DNA from: Clostridia bacterium
Lineage (GTDB): Bacteria > Bacillota > Clostridia > Lachnospirales > Lachnospiraceae
Length of the DNA: 64,000 nt
Direction of reading: 5' to 3'
NCBI GenBank assembly: GCA_910575725.1
Contig: CAJTFE010000007.1
Span: 1 to 64,000 of the forward strand
Every line of letters begins with the position of its first letter. Within the stretch, counting starts at the first letter, position 1. Made by a program: the position numbers and the translations under genes. Under the pieces are notes generated by a model. It saw nothing but the letters and a program-made list of their open reading frames with translations. It did no database searches and was not told the origin of the DNA. Of this stretch, positions 23,517 through 31,998 are shown piece after piece.

Positions 23517-24887
23517 ATGGATAACAGCATGGATTTGTTTGATTATATGCGGAAAAATACATTGGAGCAGGAGGCACCCCTGGCCTCCCGGCTGCGTCCA
23601 AGGTCTCTGGAGGAGATTGTGGGGCAGCGGCACATTCTGGGGAATGACAAGCTGCTTTACCGGGCTATCAAGGCGGATAAGCTGAGTTCTCTTATTTTTT
23701 ACGGGCCTCCGGGCACAGGCAAGACCACCATTGCCCGGGTGATTGCCAACACCACCAAGGCAAGCTTTACCCAGTTAAATGCCACAGTGGCCGGAAAGAA
23801 GGATATGGAGGCGGTAGTTTCCCAGGCAAAGGACAACTTAGGGATGTATGGGAGAAAGACCATTCTCTTTGTAGACGAGATTCACCGCTTTAACAAGGGG
23901 CAGCAGGATTACCTTCTTCCCTTTGTGGAGGACGGTACGGTGATTCTCATAGGAGCCACCACGGAGAATCCTTATTTTGAGGTCAACGGGGCTTTGATTT
24001 CTAGATCTGTTGTGTTTGAACTGAAGGCGTTGGAGCCGGGGGATGTGAAGGAGCTGATCCGCCGGGCCGTTTACGATGTGGAACGGGGAATGGGCGCTTA
24101 CGGCGCGGAGATTACAGAGGACGCGGCGGAATTTCTGGCGGATATTGCAGGGGGCGACGCGCGGGCGGCCCTCAATGCGGTGGAGCTTGGGGTTCTGACC
24201 ACGGAGAAGGAGGAGGACGGGAAGATTCATCTCACCAGAGAGGTGATTTCCGAGTGCATCCAGAAGCGTGTGGTTCGGTACGACAAGACGGGGGACAACC
24301 ATTACGATACGATTTCCGCCTTTATCAAAAGCATGAGGGGATCGGATCCGGATGCGGCGGTTTATTATCTGGCGAAGATGATTTATGCTGGGGAGGACGA
24401 ACGGTTTATTGCCAGGAGAATTATGATCTGCGCTTCGGAGGATGTGGGGAATGCAGACCCTATGGCGCTGACGGTGGCGGTGTCTGCGGCCCAGGCCGTG
24501 GAGCGCATTGGTTTTCCGGAGGCCCAGATTATCCTGGCCCAGGCGGCGGCTTACGTGGCCTGTGCGCCCAAGAGCAATTCAGCGGTGAACGCCATCGGGA
24601 AGGCCATGGAATCTGTGAAAAGCCGCCGCACCAGTGTTCCGGTTCATCTCCAGGACGCCCATTATCCCGGGGCAAAGAAGCTGGGACACGGAACCGGGTA
24701 TAAGTATGCCCATGATTACCCCAATCATTATGTGGAACAGCAGTATCTGCCCTCGGAGATTGAGGGGGAGATATTTTACGAGCCTTCGGAAAATGGGTAT
24801 GAGAGGGAAATCAGGGAATATTTTAAGAAGATAAAGGGATTTTCCGAAAAAGGTTCTGCAGAATCATATCCTGCAGAACCCCATTAA
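23517..24887 (+). CDS. rarA: Replication-associated recombination AAA+ ATPase RarA (MgsA)
   Basis: A 456-residue AAA+ protein of the RarA/MgsA/WRNIP1 family, which works at stalled replication forks with SSB and DnaB. Walker A GPPGTGKTT (about 62-70), Walker B ILFVDEIHRF, sensor GATTENPYFEVN, Arg-finger region ALISR, and the C-terminal tetramerisation region (NHYDTISAFIKSMRGSDPDAA, later YKYAHDYPNHYV) are present. GGAGG precedes the ATG. The last codons overlap the terminator hairpin of the convergent ppiB gene. Confidence 0.95.
   Translation: MDNSMDLFDYMRKNTLEQEAPLASRLRPRSLEEIVGQRHILGNDKLLYRAIKADKLSSLIFYGPPGTGKTTIARVIANTTKASFTQLNATVAGKKDMEAVVSQAKDNLGMYGRKTILFVDEIHRFNKGQQDYLLPFVEDGTVILIGATTENPYFEVNGALISRSVVFELKALEPGDVKELIRRAVYDVERGMGAYGAEITEDAAEFLADIAGGDARAALNAVELGVLTTEKEEDGKIHLTREVISECIQKRVVRYDKTGDNHYDTISAFIKSMRGSDPDAAVYYLAKMIYAGEDERFIARRIMICASEDVGNADPMALTVAVSAAQAVERIGFPEAQIILAQAAAYVACAPKSNSAVNAIGKAMESVKSRRTSVPVHLQDAHYPGAKKLGHGTGYKYAHDYPNHYVEQQYLPSEIEGEIFYEPSENGYEREIREYFKKIKGFSEKGSAESYPAEPH
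24846..24880 (-). terminator. ppiB terminator embedded in the end of rarA
   Basis: GGTTCTGCAG (24852-24861) and CTGCAGAACC (24871-24880) form a perfect ten-base stem with a nine-base loop. Read on the minus strand it is followed by TTTTTC, so it terminates ppiB; read on the plus strand it has no T-tract and it encodes the RarA tail. Confidence 0.75.
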
Positions 24888-24898
24888 TGCCTGATCTC

Positions 24899-25420
24899 TT
24901 ATGCGGTTTCCGGTTCTGGGTATTCCAGGCCGAAGGTTTCGGCGGTTACGGACTTCATTACCTGGGGCGTCATGGGCTGGTCGCTGTAGTCTGTAGGAGT
25001 CTCGGCAATCTGATTCACAACCTCAAGGCCCTCAATGACCTTTCCAAAGGCCGCGTAGGCGCCGTCTAAGTGAGGGCTCGTCTTGTGCATCACGAAGAAC
25101 TGGGAGCCCGCAGAATCGGGATCCATGGCTCTGGCCATGGAGAGTACGCCGGGGGTATGCTTCAGATCGTTGGGGAAGCCGTTCTGTGCGAATTCTCCCT
25201 CGATGCAGTAGCCGGGGCCGCCCATGCCGTTTCCGTCCGGACAGCCGCCCTGGATCATAAAGCCCATAATGACCCGGTGAAAGGTAAGGCCGTTGTAGAA
25301 GCCTTTATTTACCAGGCTTAAAAAGTTGCAGACAGTGTTGGGAGCGATATCAGGATAAAGCTCTGCCTTGAAGCTTTGTCCGTCCTCCATTTCAAAAGTG
25401 ACAATTGGATTTTGTGCCAT
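24899..25420 (-). CDS. ppiB: Cyclophilin-type peptidyl-prolyl isomerase
   Basis: A 173-residue cytoplasmic cyclophilin that speeds cis-trans isomerisation of proline bonds. The active-site segments are FHRVIMGFMIQGGCP (Arg and Phe of the catalytic core), GSQFFVMH and LDGAYAAFGKV. There is no signal peptide. It is convergent with rarA, only 11 bases apart, and divergent from the GNAT gene. Confidence 0.93.
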   Translation of the reverse strand: MAQNPIVTFEMEDGQSFKAELYPDIAPNTVCNFLSLVNKGFYNGLTFHRVIMGFMIQGGCPDGNGMGGPGYCIEGEFAQNGFPNDLKHTPGVLSMARAMDPDSAGSQFFVMHKTSPHLDGAYAAFGKVIEGLEVVNQIAETPTDYSDQPMTPQVMKSVTAETFGLEYPEPETA

Positions 25421-25519
25421 TTTTTATAATCTCCTTTTCGACTTGTTCGTGGTAACTGTGTGAACATTAACCCTTATTTTAGCGGAAAAGGGGAGATTCG
25501 TAAAGGAGTTTTTTGCAAA

Positions 25520-26371
25520 ATGCTGAAAGGGATCCTTATTGCTGTTTCGGAAGCGCTGCTTCTTGAACAGACTCTTACAAGGGAAAACCTGCCCTGGGTG
25601 GAGATAAAGCGTCAGGAGACGGCTGATTTTTTGATGGCGCTGGAACGCCTGGGGGCGGAGAAGGGGGAGGTTTTGTGCCTGGTGGAGACAGATCGGGAGG
25701 AAAAGATTGCCCTGGATCTTGGATTTTTCTGTGTGGGATATCTGAACCCCACTCTGCCGGAGGAGCGTCTGAACGGATGCCGGATCCTTCTGGAGGGCTT
25801 CCAGGAGATTGACAAGAGCTTTCTTCAGAATGTCCATACCCGTGCCCTGGGGCTTCCGGTGCTGATTGCGGAGACAAAGCGGCTGTTGATTCGGGAAATG
25901 ACTCTTTCGGATCTGGATCAGATCAATGCCCTCTACCGGGAGGAGCCTTCCGTAACCCTGTCGCCGGAGCTGGCTCTTGACCGGCGGGAGGAGGAAGAGA
26001 AGATCAAGGCTTATATCGCCTACATGTATGGCCTCTACCAGTTCGGCATGTGGGTGGTGATTGAGAAAAAGAGCCGGAAAATGATTGGACGGGCCGGCTT
26101 TGGCATTGCCGATTATCTGGATCTTACAGAGATTGACATGGGGTATCTCATTGGGAAGAAGTACCGCAGACAGGGCTACGGGGAGGAGGCCTGCCGGGCA
26201 GCGTTGTCTTATGGACGGCAGGTATTGGACTTTCCAGGGGTCAGCGCTTATATTGATCAGGAAAACGCAGGCTCTCTAAGACTTATTGAAAAGCTGGGGT
26301 TTCGGCAGGAGCGAAGCTTTGATTACCGGGAACGGCATTTGTGCAGATATTATCTGGAGTTTGAAAGATAG
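25520..26371 (+). CDS. GNAT acetyltransferase with N-terminal extension
   Basis: A 283-residue protein. Residues about 125-283 are a GNAT domain (RLLIREMTLSDLDQINALY start, acetyl-CoA loop near GKKYRRQGYGEEACRAAL, then ENAGSLRLIEKLGFRQE), which transfers acetyl from acetyl-CoA to an amine. The first 120 residues are an unrecognised alpha/beta domain (VLCLVETDREEKIALDLGF), perhaps a degenerate HAD-like fold. The ATG at 25520 follows AAAGGAG; a longer frame from 25460 would overlap the divergent promoter region. The substrate is unknown. Confidence 0.8.
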   Translation: MLKGILIAVSEALLLEQTLTRENLPWVEIKRQETADFLMALERLGAEKGEVLCLVETDREEKIALDLGFFCVGYLNPTLPEERLNGCRILLEGFQEIDKSFLQNVHTRALGLPVLIAETKRLLIREMTLSDLDQINALYREEPSVTLSPELALDRREEEEKIKAYIAYMYGLYQFGMWVVIEKKSRKMIGRAGFGIADYLDLTEIDMGYLIGKKYRRQGYGEEACRAALSYGRQVLDFPGVSAYIDQENAGSLRLIEKLGFRQERSFDYRERHLCRYYLEFER

Positions 26372-26388
26372 ATGAGAAAAGGAGTGGA

Positions 26389-27876
26389 ATGACAAATTTG
26401 AGAGACGAATTTGAACATATTCGAAAAGATGAGAATGTGCGCCAGAGCCTTATTTCCATAAAGGCAAAGCTTCGAAACGGCCAGGGACTACAAGAGCTTA
26501 AAACCCTCTTTCAGGAGGAGCCCCAGGCGCTGCTTTCCAAGCTGAGACATGAGGATGCCAAGGTGCGGAAAAACGCAGCCCTGGTGTTGGGAAGTCTGGG
26601 AACGCTTGTCTGCCGGGATGCATTGTGGAAGGCTTACGGCCAGGAGACCCAGCGGTTTGTGAAAAGCGTTTACCCGGAGGCGCTGAAGGGCTGTGATTGC
26701 GGGGAATTGCTGGAAGGGCTTAAGGAGCGGAGAAAGGCCCTGCTGGCGGAGGAGGAGACTCCTGAGACAGGGAAGCACCGTCAGGAGGAGCTGCGTGCCC
26801 TGAATGCTTTGCTGGCACAGTATGAGAAGACGAAAGGACATCGGTTTACAGGTCTTTCAAGGCCTTCGGATGTGATTCTCGTTACGCATCGGGACTACCG
26901 GGAGGCGACGCTTGGGCAGATTTCAGAGGGACAGTGCGTGCTTTTGAAGGCGGGCGTCAAGGTACTGGGAGGAAATCCGGAGGCGCTTATGAAGCTTCGC
27001 ACCTTTCGGGAGCTTTTGTTCTGTCTGGATACGGCAAAAGAGATTTCCAGGGAGCAGGCGGAGGAGGGGCTTGCCGCTTCGAATCTGCTGCCGCTTCTTA
27101 GGGAACTTCACCAGGGGGAAGGGCCCTTTTACTTTCGGATTGAGTGCAGGAGCCGGATGACCCTGGAGGAGCGCAGCGCATTTACAAAGAAGCTGGCTGC
27201 CCGTCTGGAAGTGCTGACTGGGGGACAGCTTGTGAATTCTACCTCGGATTATGAGCTTGAGCTGCGCCTGGTGGAGACGAGGGAAGGGGGATTTTATCCT
27301 CTGCTGAAGCTGTTTACCCTTCCGGATAGGCGGTTTGCTTATCGGAAGAACAGTGTGGCCGCTTCCATCCGCCCGGAACAGGCGGCGCTTTTTATGGAGC
27401 TGGCAGGAGAATACTTAAAGGAGAATGCCCGGGTTCTGGATCCTTTCTGCGGTGTGGGGACTATGCTGATTGAGCGGAATTACCGGGCGCATGCGGATAC
27501 CCTCTATGGGGTGGATATCTATGGCCCGGCCATTGCAGGAGCCAGGGAGAATACGGAGATTGCCCGGATGCCGGCCCATTATGTGCACCGTGATTTCCGG
27601 GATTTTACCCATACGTATCCGTTTGATGAGATTGTGACGAATTTTCCGGCTAAGGGGAAGACCAGGAACGGCCATGAACTGGAATTCCTTTATGGGAGAT
27701 TTTTTGATCGGGCGGAAGAGCTATTGTGCCCCGGGGGGCTGATACTGCTTTACAGCCATGACCCGGCATTTGTGCAAAGACAGATCCGGGAGCATAAGGA
27801 TATGAGGCTTTTGAAGGAGTGGCCTATGGGAGATAAGGAGGGAAGCTGTCTCTTTGCCTTACGCTATGAGCCGTAA
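26389..27876 (+). CDS. HEAT-repeat / THUMP-like / RlmKL-type methyltransferase
   Basis: A 495-residue protein in three parts: N-terminal helical repeats (about 40-100, with HEDAKVRKNAALVLGSLG, a HEAT-type element), a middle region like the THUMP and linker parts of RNA methyltransferases (150-310), and a Rossmann methyltransferase of the UPF0020/RlmKL group (330-495). The SAM-binding motif is VLDPFCGVGTMLIE; the catalytic NPPY-type motif is replaced by TNFPAKGK. It probably methylates a guanine N2 in RNA, but the altered motif leaves this open. It is 17 bases after the GNAT gene and probably co-transcribed. Confidence 0.78.
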   Translation: MTNLRDEFEHIRKDENVRQSLISIKAKLRNGQGLQELKTLFQEEPQALLSKLRHEDAKVRKNAALVLGSLGTLVCRDALWKAYGQETQRFVKSVYPEALKGCDCGELLEGLKERRKALLAEEETPETGKHRQEELRALNALLAQYEKTKGHRFTGLSRPSDVILVTHRDYREATLGQISEGQCVLLKAGVKVLGGNPEALMKLRTFRELLFCLDTAKEISREQAEEGLAASNLLPLLRELHQGEGPFYFRIECRSRMTLEERSAFTKKLAARLEVLTGGQLVNSTSDYELELRLVETREGGFYPLLKLFTLPDRRFAYRKNSVAASIRPEQAALFMELAGEYLKENARVLDPFCGVGTMLIERNYRAHADTLYGVDIYGPAIAGARENTEIARMPAHYVHRDFRDFTHTYPFDEIVTNFPAKGKTRNGHELEFLYGRFFDRAEELLCPGGLILLYSHDPAFVQRQIREHKDMRLLKEWPMGDKEGSCLFALRYEP

Positions 27877-27925
27877 CGGCCCATATCCTAGCTTGAAAAA
27901 TTTCCTGTGCCGGTAAAATTTTAAC

Positions 27926-27954
27926 TTTACAGGCCTTTACAAAAATGCTATAGT
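27926..27954 (+). promoter_or_regulatory. Promoter of the HTH-HATPase-DUF4325 gene
   Basis: TTTACA (27926-27931), 17 bp, TATAGT (27949-27954). The arms TTAACT (27921) and AGTTAA (27952) are complementary and span the promoter, which is a possible operator. Confidence 0.55.
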
Positions 27955-27993
27955 TAAAAAAAGAGAAAATAAAGTTAAAATGGAGACGGCACA

Positions 27994-29030
27994 GTGAGTT
28001 TTAAAGAAGAAAAGCGGGAAAAGATTAAAAGATACATATTAGATAAAGTTGATATGAATCAGAAGGATTTGGCCAGGAGGACGGCAAATACATTTGAGAT
28101 CTCTTTAAATACCGTGTACCGCTATGTCAGGGAGCTGGAAGAGCAGAGGATTATAGAAAAAAGGACGGCCGGTATGTGTTTGTGGAAAAGGTGGAAACGG
28201 TTCGTCTAAGACTTTCCAAAAGGGAGCGGCTGGAGGAAGACGATGTTTACATAAAATACATCGATAAATTTGTAAATGGGCTGCCGGATAATGTGCAGAG
28301 AATCTGGCAATACTCCTTTACGGAAATGATGAATAATGCAATTGAACATTCCGAGGCTGCCCTTGTAACAATCATGGTTGTTCAGAATTACTTGAATACG
28401 GCTATTTTTATAGTGGATAACGGAATTGGAATATTCCGGAAAATCAAGGAATACTATTCTTATGCCTCTCTGGATGATGCTGTAAATGAGCTTTTCAAGG
28501 GAAAACTGACAACGGACAAGAAGAATCATTCGGGAGAAGGTATTTTTTTTACATCAAGAATACTGGATCGGTTTGCGGCGGTATCCGACAGTAAAATTTT
28601 TTCCCATGACAAATATACAGAGCTGCTGCGTAATCTGGAGGATATAAAAGCCTTAAAGGATTGGAAGGAACGAAAAGGAACTGTAGTTTATATGGAGCTT
28701 TCGAATTACAGTAATAAGATCTTAAAAGAGGTGTTCGATATGTTTGCGGATGTTGACGGCGGATTTACGAGAACTCATATTCCTATCAAGAACATTTATG
28801 AAATGTACCCGGTATCCCGTTCACAGGCAAAGCGTCTGTGTCACAGATTTGAGAATTTTAAGGAGATAGAGCTTGATTTTCAAGATATCAGTGAGATCGG
28901 GCAGGGCTTTGCCCATGAAATCTTTGTGGTGTTCCAAAATGAGCATAAGGATGTGAAGCTGGTTCCGACTCATATGACAAAGGAAGTGGAGCGGATGGTT
29001 TACCATGTAACCAGTACATCGCTGCACTAG
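27994..29030 (+). pseudogene. Frameshifted HTH-HATPase-DUF4325 regulator
   Basis: Two overlapping frames together make one protein of about 345 residues. The first (27994-28209) gives an N-terminal HTH (DLARRTANTFEISLNTVYRYVREL). The second (from about 28164 to 29030) gives a HATPase (TEMMNNAIEHSEA, then VDNGIGIF, GEGIFFTSRIL) and a C-terminal STAS-like DUF4325 domain (SRSQAKRLCHRF, FEI-type, IGQGFAHEIFVVF). The break is at the six-A run 28157-28162; one more A would restore IIEKKDGRYVFVEK. So it is a recent mutation, a sequencing error, or a site of slippage. An internal ATG at 28176 could give a protein without HTH. The family is thought to act as a DNA-binding regulator with a kinase-like ATPase. 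Confidence 0.8.
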
Positions 29031-29064
29031 CAGGATGCAGGCTTGAAGCACAGGAAAGGGAAGA

Positions 29065-29658
29065 ATGGATAAAATGCGGATGATGTGGAAACAACGGATG
29101 GGACAAAGGGCTGTCAGATGTTCTGCGCTTCTTTCGCTGCTTGCGGTTTTTCTGATACTGTCCGCATGCGGCAGGCAGGAGAATGGGGAGGAGACGCTTA
29201 TCATGCGTGCGGAAAATGCGAAGGCTGTGAGCGGAGAAGCACCTGCCCTGGCTCTGGTGCTGGCCAGCCGGGACGGAGCGGAGAATGAAGAGCTGATCAA
29301 AAGCTTCCGGGAGACGGCAAAGGAACAGGGTGCAGAGCTTCTGGTCCGGCTTCCCGATGTGTCGGAGGAGGAAGCCAGGGAAGCCAGGGAGCTGGCAGGG
29401 AGCTTTGTTCTGTGTGAAGTGGATCCCATTGAATACCAGATGCTTTTACTCAATGAGCTGGTGGCGGAGGAGGCAGACGTGATCGCCATCCACCCCAATC
29501 ACAGCGAAGCCTTAGAGCCGGTTCTTGCGGCTGCCAGAGCCGTGGGAATCCGTATCTGCGCCTTCGGACAGGAGGTGGGAGAGGAAAGCTGCGATATTTA
29601 TACAACAGCCGGGGAAGCGCCCCAGGCGGCGGCAGGGCTCCTGCAGGCAGAAGAGTAA
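29065..29658 (+). CDS. Lipoprotein with half of a sugar-binding-protein fold
   Basis: A 197-residue lipoprotein: signal and lipobox LSAC (Cys about 35), then a region (60-195) resembling only the first lobe of a Peripla_BP_4 protein (LALVLASRDGAENEELIKSF, EEADVIAIHPNHSEALEPVL, GIRICAFGQE). Typical binding proteins are over 300 residues, so it lacks the second lobe. It may be a truncated binding protein or a sensor accessory. AGGAAAGGG precedes the ATG. It lies 35 bases after the frameshifted regulator and ends at a terminator. Confidence 0.65.
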   Translation: MDKMRMMWKQRMGQRAVRCSALLSLLAVFLILSACGRQENGEETLIMRAENAKAVSGEAPALALVLASRDGAENEELIKSFRETAKEQGAELLVRLPDVSEEEAREARELAGSFVLCEVDPIEYQMLLLNELVAEEADVIAIHPNHSEALEPVLAAARAVGIRICAFGQEVGEESCDIYTTAGEAPQAAAGLLQAEE

Positions 29659-29667
29659 ACGAAAATA

Positions 29668-29716
29668 AAAAGACCCTCACAGCTTTTTTCCGGCTGCTGT
29701 GAGGGTTAAATTTTTT
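29668..29716. terminator. Bidirectional terminator between convergent genes
   Basis: ACCCTCACAGC (29673-29683) pairs with GCTGTGAGGGT (29696-29706), with an A-rich left and T-rich right flank. It serves the lipoprotein gene and, on the other strand, the ABC permease gene. Confidence 0.85.
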
Positions 29717-29727
29717 GCAGGGCACTT

Positions 29728-30594
29728 TTATTCCAGATTCAACCGCTTTGTCATAAAGTGGTTGGTCAGCACAAAGGCGCCTATACCCAGTGCCAGAGAG
29801 AATACAAGAGAAAATGCGATATTGAACCAGAAATAGGATGTATCACTAAAACCGGAACCGTACATATTTATTCCGAAGAAAATACTGTTTATACTCATAT
29901 TTTCCATGTAGCCGATACCGCTTAAAGCGACAACAATGGAGCTGAGCATGCTGGCAGCAAATTTGTAGCCCATATAAATTCCAATGGATGCAAGCACTTT
30001 ATGGTCATTGAAGCTGTGGCCGATGGAAATGCACATATAGATAATCACCGTACCGGCAATGGTATCTATGAGTCCGGTCAGAAGGAACATAGGAACGCCG
30101 ATACCTGCCGGCACCCCGAATATCTGGGGGAAGGAACGCCACATATCCTCCCAATAATAGCCGAAAAACCGGAAGAAGTCTTTGTTTGCCAGCATAGCAA
30201 AGACGGAAAGGCAGATGAGCAGCCCGTCTGCAATCTGCCATACGACAGATACGGTAAGCTTGGTAAAGATATGCTCCGCCGCAGAGGCCGGAAGGGTGTG
30301 CATGAGATACCCTTCATCCGTAAAAAGATTTTTGCGGAACCGGAGGATATCCAGGTACAGCCAGGTGATTACAAAAATGGCAATCAGCGCAATGACGTAA
30401 GCGGAAACCAGCATCACGTCCATAAGCCCTTCCCACATGCGCAGGGTGTAGTTATCGTAGTTTACATGTTCCCGATTCATAACAAATTGAACGTAAAAGC
30501 GTCCGATAATGGTAATGACCACCAGTCCCAGGTGCAAAGGGATCATCAGCCGGTTCACGGCTCTGAATTCATGCTTTAATAATTTTCCTAACAT
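29728..30594 (-). CDS. ABC transporter membrane subunit
   Basis: A 288-residue protein with six membrane segments, beginning MLGKLLKHEFRAVNRL, the typical start of ABC-2-like permeases that pair with a GntR-linked ATPase. It overlaps the ATPase gene by seven bases. Systems with a YhcF/YtrA-type GntR repressor, an ATPase and a permease often respond to cell-envelope antibiotics; the substrate here cannot be told. Confidence 0.85.
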   Translation of the reverse strand: MLGKLLKHEFRAVNRLMIPLHLGLVVITIIGRFYVQFVMNREHVNYDNYTLRMWEGLMDVMLVSAYVIALIAIFVITWLYLDILRFRKNLFTDEGYLMHTLPASAAEHIFTKLTVSVVWQIADGLLICLSVFAMLANKDFFRFFGYYWEDMWRSFPQIFGVPAGIGVPMFLLTGLIDTIAGTVIIYMCISIGHSFNDHKVLASIGIYMGYKFAASMLSSIVVALSGIGYMENMSINSIFFGINMYGSGFSDTSYFWFNIAFSLVFSLALGIGAFVLTNHFMTKRLNLE

Positions 30595-31289
30595 CTGAAC
30601 ACCTCCCGGAAAAGAGCGTCTACGGACTTGCCCTCCTGCTCCCGAATTTCATCTACAGAGGCTGTCAGGCGGATGTGTCCGTTCTGGATAAAAATTACAT
30701 CATCCAATACATTTTCAATATCGGAAATCAAGTGGGTGGAGATCAGCACTGACGCCCGTTCATTGTAGTTGGTGATAATGGTCTGGAGAATGTAGTCTCT
30801 GGCCGCCGGGTCTACGCCGCCGATGGGCTCATCCAGGCAGTAGAGATCCGCATCCCGGCTCATCACCATAATGAGCTGGACCTTTTCCTTGGTGCCCTTG
30901 GACATGGAGCTTAGGCGGTCCTTCTCGTCGATATTCAGCCGGTGGAGCATTTCTATCGCCCGGTTCCGGTCAAAATCACTGTAAAAATCGCAGAAGAAAT
31001 TCAGAATATCCGTAACCTTCATCCAGCTGTTAAAATAAGTCCGCTCCGGCAGATAGGAGACTACTTTTTTCGTCTCTGGCCCGGGGATCTCTCCGTTGAT
31101 AAGAAGCACTCCTTCTGTAGGCGCAAGCAGGCCGTTGATAAGCTTGATTAATGTGGTCTTTCCGCTGCCGTTGGGGCCGAGAAGACCGATGATGCGGCCT
31201 CGTTCAATGGTTAAGTTTATGCTGTCCAAAGCTGTCTTGTAGCCATAACGCTTTGTCAGGTTATGGCAGCTTAGCAATTGTTCCATCAT
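30588..31289 (-). CDS. ABC transporter ATP-binding protein
   Basis: A 233-residue ATPase: Walker A GPNGSGKTT (about 37-45), the Q-loop in VSYLPERTYF, signature LSSMSKGTKEKVQL (SKGxK rather than the usual LSGGQ), Walker B DLYCLDEPIGGVD and the switch His in STHLISDIEN. It couples ATP use to the permease next to it. A second Met two residues in could also start. It overlaps both the GntR gene (four bases) and the permease gene. Confidence 0.93.
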   Translation of the reverse strand: MMEQLLSCHNLTKRYGYKTALDSINLTIERGRIIGLLGPNGSGKTTLIKLINGLLAPTEGVLLINGEIPGPETKKVVSYLPERTYFNSWMKVTDILNFFCDFYSDFDRNRAIEMLHRLNIDEKDRLSSMSKGTKEKVQLIMVMSRDADLYCLDEPIGGVDPAARDYILQTIITNYNERASVLISTHLISDIENVLDDVIFIQNGHIRLTASVDEIREQEGKSVDALFREVFRC

Positions 31290-31654
31290 TGTCCCCCCTT
31301 TAGCTCCTGTTCCAGAAGCCGTTTGATATCTTCCTTTTTAAATCCCAGTTGTTCCATGTTTTTGAGGAAAAGCTGAATCTGTTCTCTTGCAAGCTGTTCT
31401 TTGATTTCTGTCATTTTTGCTGTATCCTCCGTGATAAATCTGCCGCTGGTCCGCTGGGTGTAGACAAGACCGCTGCGTTCCAGTTCTGTCAGTGCCTTCT
31501 GCATGGTGTTGGGATTGACGGATGCCTCCATCGCCAGATCCCTTACAGAAGGAAGTTTGTCGCCTGGCTGGTATGCGCCGGCGATTATGTTGGTTTTGAT
31601 GACGTCCACGATCTGCAGGTAGATGGGACGGGAATCATCAAGAATCCAGGCCAT
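31286..31654 (-). CDS. GntR-family repressor (YhcF/YtrA subgroup)
   Basis: A 122-residue regulator with an N-terminal winged HTH (DDSRPIYLQIVDVIK, PGDKLPSVRDLAMEASVNPNTMQKAL) and a short C-terminal dimerisation tail, the layout of the YtrA subgroup that represses its own ABC operon. The ATG at 31654 follows AAGGAAAGGAG. A longer frame to 31804 would add 17-residue repeats that are simply translated type D DNA repeats, so it is rejected. The palindrome at 31906-31925 is its probable operator. Confidence 0.88.
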   Translation of the reverse strand: MAWILDDSRPIYLQIVDVIKTNIIAGAYQPGDKLPSVRDLAMEASVNPNTMQKALTELERSGLVYTQRTSGRFITEDTAKMTEIKEQLAREQIQLFLKNMEQLGFKKEDIKRLLEQELKGGQ

Positions 31655-31660
31655 ATAGTC

Positions 31661-31800
31661 ACTCCTTTCCTTGATTCGCCCGTGTTTTTTGGGCATAAAG
31701 GTATACCTGTAAGGTGTTTCCTTGATTCGCCCATGTTTTTTGGGCATAAAGGTATACCTGTAAGGTGTTTCCTTGATTCGCCCGTGGTTTTGGGTGATTT
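31661..31800 (-). repeat. Type D tandem hairpin repeats in the gntR leader
   Basis: Nearly three copies of a 51-bp unit. On the minus strand a unit reads GGAAACACCTTACAGG, TATACCTTTATGCCCA, then TGGGCGAATCAA. TGCCCA and TGGGCG can pair within each unit around an A-rich loop. The last unit runs straight into GGAAAGGAG, the gntR ribosome binding site. Related units with different stem letters (TGCTC/GAGCA) occur at 63757-63900, and single copies at 42312 and 54711. Confidence 0.85.
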
Positions 31801-31856
31801 CCATTTTTTTCTAGGGGGGGGGGTAAAAAGGGTTTGTGGTTTTACCCTCCCCGGCC

Positions 31857-31880
31857 CCCTCCGGTCAGGAGGGTGTTTTG
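31857..31880 (+). other. GC-rich hairpin in the gntR upstream region
   Basis: CCCTCC-GGT-CAGGAGGG, then TGTTTTG, could act as a terminator on the plus strand. On the minus strand it lies in the gntR leader, between the probable promoter and the type D repeats. A run of ten G (31816 onward) lies close by. Confidence 0.4.
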
Positions 31881-31905
31881 TAATACGGGTGTGTCATTGT
31901 ATCAT

Positions 31906-31925
31906 TGTATTACTTTAGTAATACA
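31906..31925. promoter_or_regulatory. Probable GntR operator over the gntR promoter
   Basis: TGTATTAC-TTTA-GTAATACA is a perfect 20-base palindrome, of the size and type bound by YtrA-group GntR repressors. On the minus strand, TACAAT elements that could be the -10 overlap or follow it, so binding would block transcription of gntR and the ABC genes. Confidence 0.6.
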
Positions 31926-31998
31926 GTAATTCTTTTTGATTTAAATGTCAAGGGGGTAAGGGAATATTCAGAATTTCTTAAGAATGAGGGGGGACGTA

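Noticed and set aside
31655-31804. 17-residue protein repeats at the N-terminus of the GntR protein
   Set aside because: They come from translating the 51-bp type D DNA repeats. A good ribosome binding site and ATG at 31654 lie after them, and the normal GntR fold begins there.
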